DNA of 64,000 bases from Streptomyces bikiniensis. Lineage in GTDB: Bacteria > Actinomycetota > Actinomycetes > Streptomycetales > Streptomycetaceae. Location: assembly GCA_000716465.1 (NCBI GenBank), contig JNWL01000018.1, positions 62,001-126,000 of the forward strand. Reading direction: 5' to 3'. The notes under the pieces were generated by a model. The model ran no database searches, was not told where the DNA came from, and saw nothing but the letters and a program-made list of their open reading frames with translations. This document shows positions 8,376-16,596 of this stretch, one piece after another. Positions within the stretch are counted from its first letter, which is position 1. Each line of letters starts with the position of its first letter. Made by a program: the position numbers and the translations under genes.

Positions 8376-9260
8376 TCAGACGACCGGGGGGCGACCCAGC
8401 CGGGTCAGCCGCCATACCGTACGCCACCTCATGGGGCGGCGCGGTCCGCAGGGGGTGGTCCAGCCCGCCCGGAATCCGCCGCACCACGCCTTCAGCGCGG
8501 GGACCGAGGGGCGCCGGGCCAGGGTGAGCAGCAGCCAGACGCCGAGATAGGCCGGCACCAGGGGCGCGGGCAGATTGCGACGGGCCAGCCACACTCGGTT
8601 GCGCGCCACGTTGAAGTGGTAGGAGGCGTGCCGGGAGGGCGCTGTCGTGGGGTGCAGCAGCACCATGTCCGCACGGTAGTCGATCATCCAGTCGGCGTCG
8701 AGCGCCCGCCAGGCGAGGTCGGTCTCCTCGTGCGCGTAGAAGAACTCGTCCGGAAGGCCGCCGACTTCGGCGAAGACCTTGGTGCGGACGGCGTTGGCGC
8801 CGCCGAGGAAGGTGGTCACCCGCGAGGAGCGCATCGGGTCGGAGGCGCGCAGCCGGGGCACGTGCCGGCGCTGGGTGGCACCGGTCTCCGGGTCGGCGAT
8901 CCGGAAGCTGATGATGCCCAGGCGCGGGTCGGCGGTGAAGGCCTGGCGGACCAGCTCGGCGGTGTCGGGGTGGGCGAGCAGGCCGTCGTCGTCGAGGAAG
9001 AGCAGGACGTCGACGTCGGTGCCGCCGGGGCCGAAGGCCTCGATGCCGACGTTCCGGCCGGCGGGGATGCCGACGTTCTCGGGCAGGTCGACGGTGCGGA
9101 CCCCGTCGGGCACCCCGGTGACCGGGGTGCCCTGGCCGACGACGACGACCTCGACCGGGTCGCCCTCCTGCGCGGCGACCGAGTCGAGCAGCGCGCGCAG
9201 GTCGTCGGGGCGGTTGCCCATGGTGATGACGACGGCGCCCACCTTGAGCGGCGTGTTCAC
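8376..9260 (-). CDS. Family 2 glycosyltransferase
   Basis: A 294-aa GT-A fold glycosyltransferase. The N-terminus KVGAVVITMGNRPDDLRAL is the nucleotide-sugar strand, LLFLDDDG holds the DxD-type metal site, and EETDLAWRA is the ED-containing catalytic region. Start GTG 9260 has GAGG 6 nt upstream; GTG 9272, which overlaps the preceding stop (GTGA), is an alternative adding four residues. A hydrophobic stretch near the C-terminus (PAYLGVWLLLTLA) suggests membrane association. It probably adds a sugar to the lipid-linked product made by its neighbours. Confidence 0.88.
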   Translation of the reverse strand: MNTPLKVGAVVITMGNRPDDLRALLDSVAAQEGDPVEVVVVGQGTPVTGVPDGVRTVDLPENVGIPAGRNVGIEAFGPGGTDVDVLLFLDDDGLLAHPDTAELVRQAFTADPRLGIISFRIADPETGATQRRHVPRLRASDPMRSSRVTTFLGGANAVRTKVFAEVGGLPDEFFYAHEETDLAWRALDADWMIDYRADMVLLHPTTAPSRHASYHFNVARNRVWLARRNLPAPLVPAYLGVWLLLTLARRPSVPALKAWCGGFRAGWTTPCGPRRPMRWRTVWRLTRLGRPPVV

Positions 9261-9268
9261 GGCCGGCC

Positions 9269-10048
9269 TCACTTCAGCCTGCTGGAGACCAGGATCGACA
9301 CCAGGTGCAGCAGGGTCTGGAGCAGGGCGATGCCGGCGAGGACGGCGACGCCGAGCCGGGAGAAGAAGAGGTCGCCCCTGATCTGGTCCGCGATCGCGAG
9401 GACCAGGATGAGCAGGGAGGCCTCGATGCCGAGGATCAGCCGGTGGAACTTGAGCGCGGCGGCGGCCCGGCGGGCCAGCGCCATGCCGGAGGAGCGCGGC
9501 TCGGAGGCGGACTCCTTGACGGGCGGGAGGCCGCCCTGGTGGCGGGCGACGCCGACGAGGTCGGTCTCGGCCTTGATCAGGATGGCGCCGAGGGCGGCGA
9601 GGGTGCCCAGGAAGGCCCACAGCCAGTCGATCCGTCCGGTGCCCCACAGGTCGGCGGCGCGCAGGCCGAAGCCGACGAGGACCGCCGCGTCGCACAGGTA
9701 GGCGCCGACCCGGTCCAGGTAGACGCCGCCGAGGGAGAACTGCTTCTTCCAGCGGGCCAGCTCGCCGTCGACGCAGTCGAGCAGCAGGTAGAGCTGGACC
9801 ATCAGCACGCCGAGGACGGCGCCCGGGACGCCCGGCACGAGGAGCGCCGGGGCGGCGAGCACGCCGAAGACGGTCATCAGGTAGGTCAGCTGGTTGGGGG
9901 TGACCCGGGTGTTCGCCAGCTGCCGGGTGATCCGCAGGGAGATCTCCCGCATGTACAGGCGGCCGCCCCAGTGCTCGCCGCTCCGCCGGTCCTTCACGCC
10001 CGGGGGGTGGACGACCGGTCGGAGCTCAGCTACCGATGGCTTGTGCAT
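9269..10048 (-). CDS. CDP-alcohol phosphatidyltransferase-like protein lacking the fourth motif Asp
   Basis: A 259-aa integral membrane protein of the CDP-alcohol phosphotransferase family, with about six membrane segments. The family motif is D-x2-D-G-x2-A-R-x8-G-x3-D-x3-D. Here it reads DCVDGELAR, then GVYLDRVGA, so the last Asp, the proposed catalytic base, is Ala. The other residues are intact. The protein may use a different base, act on an unusual alcohol, or be inactive. Its start overlaps the dehydrogenase gene by 23 bp. Confidence 0.85.
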   Translation of the reverse strand: MHKPSVAELRPVVHPPGVKDRRSGEHWGGRLYMREISLRITRQLANTRVTPNQLTYLMTVFGVLAAPALLVPGVPGAVLGVLMVQLYLLLDCVDGELARWKKQFSLGGVYLDRVGAYLCDAAVLVGFGLRAADLWGTGRIDWLWAFLGTLAALGAILIKAETDLVGVARHQGGLPPVKESASEPRSSGMALARRAAAALKFHRLILGIEASLLILVLAIADQIRGDLFFSRLGVAVLAGIALLQTLLHLVSILVSSRLK

Positions 10049-11087
10049 AGTCGGCGTACGCGTCCCTGATCTCGTCGTCGGACAGGTCGAGGTGTTCGAG
10101 GATGGTGAAGCGGCCCGGTCGCGTCTGCGGGGCGAAGGAGACCGCCCGGACGAACTCGTCCACGGTGAAGCCCATCTCCTGCGGGGTGACGGGCAGGCCG
10201 TGCCGGCGCAGGGTCTCGACGATCAGGCCGGACTCCTCGCGGGCGCCGCGCAGGTGCATGGCGAAGGCCGCTCCGAGGCCGCACTGCTCGCCGTGGCTGG
10301 CGGCGCGGGTGGGGAAGAGCAGGTCGAAGGCGTGGCTGATCTCGTGGCAGGCGCCCGAGGAGGGGCGGCTGTCGCCGCTGATCGACATGGCGATGCCGGA
10401 CATGACCAGGCCCTCGGAGAGGGTGACGAGGAAGTCGTCGTCGCCGACGCCGCCGGGGTGGCGGAGCACGGCCTCTCCGGCGCTGCGGGCCATGGCGGCG
10501 GCGAGACCGTCGACCTTCTCGCCGGTCTCGCGGTGCGAGAGCTCCCAGTCCGCGATGGCGGAGAGGTTGGAGACCGCGTCGCCGATGCCGGAGCGGACGT
10601 AGCGGACCGGGGCGTCCCTGATCACGTCCAGGTCGACGACCAGGGCGATCGGGGTGGGGACGCCGTAGGAGCCGCGCCCGTTGTCGTTGTCCAGGGTGGA
10701 GATCGGGGAGCAGATGCCGTCGTGCGACAGGTTGGTGGCGATGGCCACGAGCGGCAGCCCGACCCGGGCCGCCGCGTACTTGGTCACGTCGATGATCTTG
10801 CCGCCGCCGAGGGCCACCACCGCGTCGTACCGCTTGCCGCGCATGGCGTCGGCGAGCTTGACGGCCTCGTCGATGGTGCCGCCGGCGACCGGGTACCAGT
10901 CGGCTCCGGGCAGCTCGGCGGCGAACCGGTCGCGCAGCTTGAGGCCGGAGCCCCCGCTAATGGCGACCGCGATCTTGCCGTTGCTGGAGATCCGCTGGTC
11001 CGCGAGGAGCGCGGACAGGTCGTCCAGCGCTCCCCCGCGGATGTCGACGACGACCGGCGACGGGATCAGCCGGGTCAGTACTGGCAC
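10026..11087 (-). CDS. Glycerol-1-phosphate dehydrogenase-like (AraM/EgsA-type) oxidoreductase
   Basis: A 353-aa protein of the metal-dependent polyol dehydrogenase family that includes sn-glycerol-1-phosphate dehydrogenase and dehydroquinate-synthase-like enzymes. The NAD-binding loop is ALGGGKIIDV. Likely metal ligands lie in ATNLSHDGICSP, CHEISHAFDLL and SHGEQCGLG. With a nucleotidyltransferase and two CDP-alcohol transferases beside it, the simplest reading is that it makes the polyol phosphate to be activated. The true substrate is not proven. Confidence 0.85.
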   Translation of the reverse strand: MPVLTRLIPSPVVVDIRGGALDDLSALLADQRISSNGKIAVAISGGSGLKLRDRFAAELPGADWYPVAGGTIDEAVKLADAMRGKRYDAVVALGGGKIIDVTKYAAARVGLPLVAIATNLSHDGICSPISTLDNDNGRGSYGVPTPIALVVDLDVIRDAPVRYVRSGIGDAVSNLSAIADWELSHRETGEKVDGLAAAMARSAGEAVLRHPGGVGDDDFLVTLSEGLVMSGIAMSISGDSRPSSGACHEISHAFDLLFPTRAASHGEQCGLGAAFAMHLRGAREESGLIVETLRRHGLPVTPQEMGFTVDEFVRAVSFAPQTRPGRFTILEHLDLSDDEIRDAYADYAQAIGS

Positions 11088-11812
11088 GCGATCTCACGGC
11101 CCTTCGCGAGGTCGTCGTGGTTGTCGATCTCGACCCACTTGACGTCGCCGATGGGGGCCACGTCGACGGTGAAGCCGCGGTTGACCAGCTCCTGGTAGCC
11201 GTCCTCGTAGTAGAGGTCGGGGTCGCGCTCGAAGGTGGCCTTGAGGGCGTCGGCCAGCTCCTCGGCGGCTTCGGCCTCGATCAGGGTGACGCCGATGTAC
11301 TCGCCGGTGGCGGTGGCCGGGTCCATGAGCTTGGTGATGCGCTGGACGCCCTTGCCCTCGGCGGTGATGACCTTCATCTCCTCGTCGGCGAGGCTCTTCA
11401 CCGTGTCGAGGGCGAGGATGATCCTCTGACCGTCGCCGCGGGCGGCGAGCAGGGTCTTCTCGACGGAGACGGGGTGGACGGTGTCGCCGTTGGCGAGGAT
11501 CACGCCGCGCTTGAGGACGTCACGGGCGCACCACAGGGAGTAGGCGTTGTTCCACTCCTCGGCCTTGTCGTTGTCGACGAGGGTGATCGTGAGCCCGTAC
11601 TTCGCCTCCAGGGCCTCCTTGCGGTCGTAGATGGCCTCCTTGCGGTAGCCGACGACGATCGCGACCTCGGTGAGGCCGATCTCGGCGAAGTTCTTCAGGG
11701 TCAGGTCGAGGATCGTGGTGTCCCCGTCGACCGGCACGAGGGCCTTCGGAAGGGTGTCGGTGTAGGGGCGCAGACGCCGCCCGGCACCGGCTGCCAGGAC
11801 GAGACCGATCAT
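11075..11812 (-). CDS. Sugar/polyol-phosphate nucleotidyltransferase (LicC/RmlA-like)
   Basis: A 245-aa nucleotidyltransferase with an intact N-terminal signature: LVLAAGAGRRLRPYT followed by LPKALVPV, plus NAYSLWCARDV and ILANGDTVH. The closest general type is phosphocholine/polyol-phosphate cytidylyltransferase (LicC-like). It likely makes the CDP-activated head group for the CDP-alcohol transferases in the operon. The ATG overlaps the upstream stop (ATGA), and the 3' end overlaps the dehydrogenase start by 13 bp. Confidence 0.88.
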   Translation of the reverse strand: MIGLVLAAGAGRRLRPYTDTLPKALVPVDGDTTILDLTLKNFAEIGLTEVAIVVGYRKEAIYDRKEALEAKYGLTITLVDNDKAEEWNNAYSLWCARDVLKRGVILANGDTVHPVSVEKTLLAARGDGQRIILALDTVKSLADEEMKVITAEGKGVQRITKLMDPATATGEYIGVTLIEAEAAEELADALKATFERDPDLYYEDGYQELVNRGFTVDVAPIGDVKWVEIDNHDDLAKGREIACQY

Positions 11813-13608
11813 GCTGTTTCTCCTTCGTCGTGAACGGCGGGTGCTCCGGCGGAGACCCAGAAGCGGATGGACTCCACGAGCACCACCAGCGCGACGGCGA
11901 CCGCGAGGGCGGTCAGTGCCAGGGTGAAGTCGTCGCCGCGGCCCGCGAGGAGGGCGGCGAGGACGGTCACCAGGAGCGTGCGCCCCTCGTGTCCGCCGGT
12001 GACGCGCACCAGCCAGGCGGGCGGCGCGCCGGTGCCGCCGCGGATGCGGTACACCGTGTCGTAGTGATGGTAGGCGACCGCCGCGACCAGCCCGAACGCC
12101 GCCGGGAGGGCCCCCGGGGAGTCGGAGCGGGCGGCCAGGACGAGGACGGTGGTGTACTCGGCGGCGCGGAAGAGCGGGGGGACGAGCCAGTCGAGGGCGC
12201 CCTTGAGGGGCTGGGCGACGGCGAGCCCGGCGAAGATCGTGTAGCCGACGGCGGCGATCACGGTCTGCCGGTCGCCGAACGGCCACGTGAGGACGGCGAA
12301 CAGCAGGCCGGCCGTCGCGATCGCGGCGAGGACGACGCCGAGGCTCCGGTCGCCGGGGCGGCGGAAGAGCCGGGCGGCGAGCTGGGCCAGCGGTCCGGAG
12401 TCGGTGAGGTCGAAGAGCGCCCGGGCGGCCCGGTCGCTCCTCCTCCCCTTGCGGGTCAGGGAGCGCAGGACGCGGCCGGCGGTGGTGTAGCAGGCGCCGA
12501 AGGCGCAGCCGGCGATCAGGGCCCAGAAGACGATCCGGGGGCCGGTGACGGCGGTGAGGACGGCGATCATCGCCCAGCGCTCGCCGATCGGCAGGATGAT
12601 CATGCGGCGGGCCCAGACGGTCCAGCCGACGCCGTCCAGCCTGCTGGAGAGGGCCAGGCTGGTCTTGGCCGCGGCGCCGGTGCTCTCGGCGTTCGCCTCG
12701 TTGAAGGAGAAGTCCACGACGTGCCGGCAGGTCATCAGGACCATGGCGCCGAGCGCGAGGGCCCAGACGTCGTCGCCGTTCCGGGCGGCGCCGAGGGCGA
12801 GGCCCGCGTAGAAGGCGTACTCCTTGGCGCGGTCGAAGGTGGCGTCGAGCCAGGCGCCCATCGTCGAGTACTTCAGCGCGTAGCGGGCGAGCTGCCCGTC
12901 GGCGCAGTCCAGGACGAAGGAGACGAGGAGGAGGACGCCGGCGGCGACGTAGCCGGCGCGCTCGCCGGTCGCCGCGCAGCCGGCCGCGACCAGGGCGGTG
13001 AGCAGGGAGGCGGTGGTGACCTGGTTGGGGGTCAGTCCGCGGCGCGCGCACCAGCGGGCGATGTGGCGCGAGTACGGGCTGATGAAGAAGGTGGTGAAGA
13101 AGCCGTCGTGCGCCTTCACGGCCGAGCGGAGGCGTACGGCCTCGTCGTCGACGGCCTCGACGGCGGCGCGCGCCGCGTGGCGGGCCTCGGCGTCGGTGGG
13201 CACGGTGGCGACGAGGGTGCCGAGCTGGGGCCGGTGCACGGCGACGCCGCCGGCGTCGAGGGCGTCGGCGAGGGTGCCGGGGAGGTCGTCGGCGGGTGTG
13301 CCGGCGGGCGCGGGGGCGCCGCCCAGGGCGCGGGCCAGCGCGGGGCGGGCCTCGGCCTGCGCGGTGAGCGCGCCGGGGACCGCGGCGGCCGGGAAGCGGG
13401 GGTCGGTGAGGGCGAGGCGCAGCGCGTGCAGATGGCCGACGAACCGGGGGTCGACGAGCGCGACGCGCTCGCCCGCCGGGACGACGGCCAGCAGGGCGCC
13501 GGCCTCCTCGGCGCCGGAGGCGATCCGGACGTCGAAGCCGAGCGACCGCAGATCACCGTCGAGCGAGGATCCGGGTGCCGGCGGGCCGGTGAGGATGGCG
13601 GTCGACAG
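11809..13608 (-). CDS. DUF5941-type CDP-alcohol transferase, probable CTG start
   Basis: A 599-aa protein. About residues 1-125 form a degenerate nucleotidyltransferase-like domain (STAILTGPPAPG start, no Lys-containing signature). This is followed by a CDP-alcohol phosphotransferase domain with a complete motif (DCADGQLAR, then GAWLDATFD) and several further membrane helices. From 13608 the frame is clearly coding, but the only plausible start between the in-frame stop at 13617 and GTG 13239 is CTG 13608, with AAGGAG 9 nt upstream. Starting at GTG 13239 would lose 123 residues. First gene of the envelope operon. Confidence 0.82.
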   Translation of the reverse strand: MSTAILTGPPAPGSSLDGDLRSLGFDVRIASGAEEAGALLAVVPAGERVALVDPRFVGHLHALRLALTDPRFPAAAVPGALTAQAEARPALARALGGAPAPAGTPADDLPGTLADALDAGGVAVHRPQLGTLVATVPTDAEARHAARAAVEAVDDEAVRLRSAVKAHDGFFTTFFISPYSRHIARWCARRGLTPNQVTTASLLTALVAAGCAATGERAGYVAAGVLLLVSFVLDCADGQLARYALKYSTMGAWLDATFDRAKEYAFYAGLALGAARNGDDVWALALGAMVLMTCRHVVDFSFNEANAESTGAAAKTSLALSSRLDGVGWTVWARRMIILPIGERWAMIAVLTAVTGPRIVFWALIAGCAFGACYTTAGRVLRSLTRKGRRSDRAARALFDLTDSGPLAQLAARLFRRPGDRSLGVVLAAIATAGLLFAVLTWPFGDRQTVIAAVGYTIFAGLAVAQPLKGALDWLVPPLFRAAEYTTVLVLAARSDSPGALPAAFGLVAAVAYHHYDTVYRIRGGTGAPPAWLVRVTGGHEGRTLLVTVLAALLAGRGDDFTLALTALAVAVALVVLVESIRFWVSAGAPAVHDEGETA

Positions 13609-14022
13609 ACGAACTCACTCCTTGGAGCTGACGGAGGGCCGGCGGGGCCCATGGCGGCCCCGGGCGCGGCGGTGCGGCCCGGCACCGGGCGGCGACACGT
13701 CGGCTGAGGCTATCCGATGAACAGAAGGACGAGTTCACCGAGGCTTCGCGGGCAGGACTCCCCCGGGCCCGCTCGTGTCCGCCCCGATGCGCTCGGTCCG
13801 TCGCGGATCATGATGGGTGATCATCCGGCCGCCCCACAAACCCCGGTCGCGCGCCTCCTGCCGGGCTGTCTCCGAGCGCTTCTCGCCACACCCCGTCCGG
13901 ACGGCATCACCGCAGGTCAGAGCATATGACAACGGTGTTCAGTACCGTGTTGCGCATACCCCCCACCCGTAGTTGACTTGCGCATCGGGGCACACGGACG
14001 ACACGACCGGGAGGCCAATGTC
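13609..14022. promoter_or_regulatory. Divergent promoter region with ACGGT/ACCGT inverted repeat
   Basis: About 410 bp between the envelope operon (minus) and the cation transporter (plus). ACGGT (13932-13936) and ACCGT (13944-13948) form an inverted repeat with a 7-bp spacer inside a longer imperfect palindrome bounded by CATATG and CGCATA (13923-13958). A TTGACT at 13973-13978 could be a -35 element for the transporter. No gene is seen. Confidence 0.4.
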
Positions 14023-14976
14023 ATGGGGGCTGGACACGATCACGGGCACGGCCATGGGCACGGCCACGTGGGCCCGCCGCCGACGGGTACCGCGGGGGCC
14101 GCGTACCGGAGCCGGTTGCGGATCGCGCTCGGCATCACGCTCTCCGTGATGGTGGTCGAGATCGTCGGCGGCGTCGTCGCGGACTCGCTCGCGCTGATCG
14201 CGGACGCGGCCCACATGGCGACCGACGCGGTCGGCCTCGCGATGGCGCTCCTGGCGATCCACTTCGCCAACCGGCCGCCCTCGGGGAACCGCACCTTCGG
14301 CTACGCGCGGGCCGAGATCCTGGCGGCGCTCGCGAACTGCCTGCTGCTGCTCGGCGTCGGCGGCTACGTGCTCTTCGAGGCGATCCAGCGGTTCATGGAG
14401 CCGGCCGGGACCAAGGGCGGCCTCGCCATCGCGTTCGCGGTGGTCGGCCTGGTGGCGAACGTGATCTCGCTGACGCTGCTCATGCGGGGGCAGAAGGAGA
14501 GCCTCAACGTGCGCGGGGCGTACCTGGAGGTGCTCGCGGACGCCCTGGGCTCGGTCACGGTGATCGTCGCGGCCGGGATCATCCTGCTCACGGGCTGGCA
14601 GTACGCGGACCCGATCGCCTCGCTGGTGATCGGTCTGATGATCGTCCCCCGGACGGTCAAGCTGCTGCGCGAGACCCTGGACGTGCTCCTGGAGGCGGCC
14701 CCCAAGGGCGTCGACATGACGGAGGTACGGGCCCACATACTGGCCCTGCCGGGGGTCGAGGACGTGCACGACCTGCACGCGTGGACGATCACCTCGGGGA
14801 TGCCGGTCCTCTCGGCGCACGTGGTCGTCGACCAGGGGGCCCTGGACTCGGTGGGCCACGAGAAGATGCTGCACGCGCTCCAGGGCTGCCTGGGCTCGCA
14901 CTTCGACGTGGAGCACTGCACCTTCCAGCTGGAGCCGGTCGGCCACGCGGAGCACGAGGCGAAGCTGTGCCTGTAG
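14023..14976 (+). CDS. Cation diffusion facilitator (zinc-type efflux)
   Basis: A 317-aa CDF transporter that exports Zn2+ or a similar divalent metal by proton exchange. It has a His-rich N-terminus (HDHGHGHGHGH), six membrane segments, HMATD in TM2 as the metal site and EVLADALGS in TM5, followed by a cytosolic ferredoxin-like C-terminal domain. ATG 14023 is chosen because GGGAGG lies 8 nt upstream; in-frame TTG 13978 is less likely. It is monocistronic and probably metal-regulated. Confidence 0.93.
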   Translation: MGAGHDHGHGHGHGHVGPPPTGTAGAAYRSRLRIALGITLSVMVVEIVGGVVADSLALIADAAHMATDAVGLAMALLAIHFANRPPSGNRTFGYARAEILAALANCLLLLGVGGYVLFEAIQRFMEPAGTKGGLAIAFAVVGLVANVISLTLLMRGQKESLNVRGAYLEVLADALGSVTVIVAAGIILLTGWQYADPIASLVIGLMIVPRTVKLLRETLDVLLEAAPKGVDMTEVRAHILALPGVEDVHDLHAWTITSGMPVLSAHVVVDQGALDSVGHEKMLHALQGCLGSHFDVEHCTFQLEPVGHAEHEAKLCL

Positions 14977-15036
14977 CGCACCGGAGCGCCTGTTAGTCTT
15001 TTCGTACGAACGCGTGGTGGAGAGGAGCTGGGGTTG

Positions 15037-15108
15037 ATGACCGTCGCGATGGAGGCTGCCCCCTGCGGCAGCGCCCGGTCGTCCCTCAGCCTCCGGGTCT
15101 CCGGCTGA
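15037..15108 (+). CDS. 23-codon leader ORF upstream of the methyltransferase-acetyltransferase gene
   Basis: A short ORF beginning MTVAMEAAPCGSARSS, preceded by GAGGAG 9 nt upstream (a TTG at 15034 is in frame). It ends 70 bp before the TTG start of the downstream fusion gene. Placement and ribosome binding site suggest a leader peptide. It contains one Cys but is not the HIDL-type sulfur leader. No family is recognised. Confidence 0.4.
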   Translation: MTVAMEAAPCGSARSSLSLRVSG

Positions 15109-15178
15109 CCTGATCCCGGTCCTCGCACCGGTACGTCACGTCGTCGGCCGGGGCCCTCTCATCCAAGGGTTTCCCACG

Positions 15179-16444
15179 TTGTCCGACAACGCTCTTCGCG
15201 ATTCCTTCTTCGCCCTGCACCACGGCCTGCCGCGCCAGGGTCCGGGCTCCGACACCACCACCCGTCGGCTCCTCGCGCTCGCGGGACCGCTCCCCGAGCG
15301 TCCGCGCGTGCTCGACCTGGGCTGCGGCCCGGGCCGCTCCGCGCTGCTCCTGGCCGCCGAGGCGGGCGCCGAGGTGACCGCCGTCGACACCCACGAGCCG
15401 TTCCTCGCCGAGCTGCGGGAGTCCGCCGCCGCGCGCGGACTCGACGGCACGGGCCCCGGCGGCGGTTCCGTCCGCGCCCTCCGCGCCGACATGGGCGCCC
15501 TGCCCTTCCCCGACGGTTCCTTCGACCTGGTCTGGGCCGAGAGCTCGGTCTTCGTGCTCGGCTTCGACCGGGCCCTCGCCGCGTGGCGCCGCCTCCTCGC
15601 GCCCGGCGGCACGCTCGTGCTCACCGAGTGCGTGTGGACCACCGGGGAGCCGGGCCCGGCGGCCCGCGCCTTCTGGGAGGAGCACTACCCGCTCCGTACC
15701 GTCACCGGGAACGCGGCGGCGGCGGTCGCGGCCGGCTACCACGTCCTGGGCACCTTCGTCCAGCCGGAGGGCGACTGGGACGAGTACTACGGTCCGCTGG
15801 CCGCGCGCGCCGGTGCGGCCGACACCTCCGTGCCCGGCATGGCCGAGGCGGTCGCCGGGGCGCGCGCCGAGATCGCGCTGCGGCGCGAGCACGGCGCCGA
15901 CTACGGCTACGCCGGTTTCGTCCTCCGGCCCGCCGATCCGCGCTGGCGCACCCGGCCGGAGGCGCCCGGCGAGGAGGCGGAGGTCCGGCGGGTCGAGGCG
16001 GCGGCCTTCGGGTCGGCGGCGGAGGCCGACCTGGTCGACGCGCTCCGGGCGGACCCCGACGCGTGGCTGCCGGGCCTGTCGTACGTGGCCGAGGCCCCGG
16101 ACGGCACGGTCGCGGCGCACGCCCTGCTCACCCGGTGCCACGTGGACGGCGCCCCGGCGGCGGCGCTCGCGCCGGTCGCGGTCGCGCCCGAGCACCAGCG
16201 GACGGGGGCCGGGCAGGCCGTCGTCCGGGCGCTCCTCGACGCGGCCCGGCTGCGGGGCGAGACCCTGGTGCTCGTCCTGGGGCATCCGGAGTACTACCCC
16301 CGGTTCGGGTTCGAACGGGCGTCCGCGTATGGAATCCGGCCAGGTTTCGAGGTTCCGGACGAGGCGATGAGGGCGCTCGTCCTGGACGGCTCCGCCCCCG
16401 TCCCCTCGGGTGCGCTGCGCTATCCCGCGCCTTTCGGGGTGTAG
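15179..16444 (+). CDS. Fused SAM methyltransferase - GNAT acetyltransferase
   Basis: A 421-aa two-domain protein. Residues about 1-210 form a class I methyltransferase with the SAM motif VLDLGCGPG (44-52), then TAVDTHEP and FDLVWAESSVF. Residues about 255-421 form a GNAT N-acetyltransferase ending in the GHPEYYPRFGFERA segment typical of the YhbS-like branch. The start is TTG 15179 with AAGGG upstream. The fusion joins two enzymes usually encoded separately, so both may act on one substrate, which is unknown. Confidence 0.88.
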   Translation: MSDNALRDSFFALHHGLPRQGPGSDTTTRRLLALAGPLPERPRVLDLGCGPGRSALLLAAEAGAEVTAVDTHEPFLAELRESAAARGLDGTGPGGGSVRALRADMGALPFPDGSFDLVWAESSVFVLGFDRALAAWRRLLAPGGTLVLTECVWTTGEPGPAARAFWEEHYPLRTVTGNAAAAVAAGYHVLGTFVQPEGDWDEYYGPLAARAGAADTSVPGMAEAVAGARAEIALRREHGADYGYAGFVLRPADPRWRTRPEAPGEEAEVRRVEAAAFGSAAEADLVDALRADPDAWLPGLSYVAEAPDGTVAAHALLTRCHVDGAPAAALAPVAVAPEHQRTGAGQAVVRALLDAARLRGETLVLVLGHPEYYPRFGFERASAYGIRPGFEVPDEAMRALVLDGSAPVPSGALRYPAPFGV

Positions 16445-16596
16445 TGCCCCCTCTGACCCCTGCCGCTCCCGCCGCCCCGGTCGTGCTCCGGTGCGGTGGG
16501 AGCGGCCGCGTCCGGCCGTCGAAGTACGGACAAGCCGCTTTTGTACGGCAGACTGAGGGGGCCCCACCGGGCCGAGGACCGAAGCGAAGGATGGGT

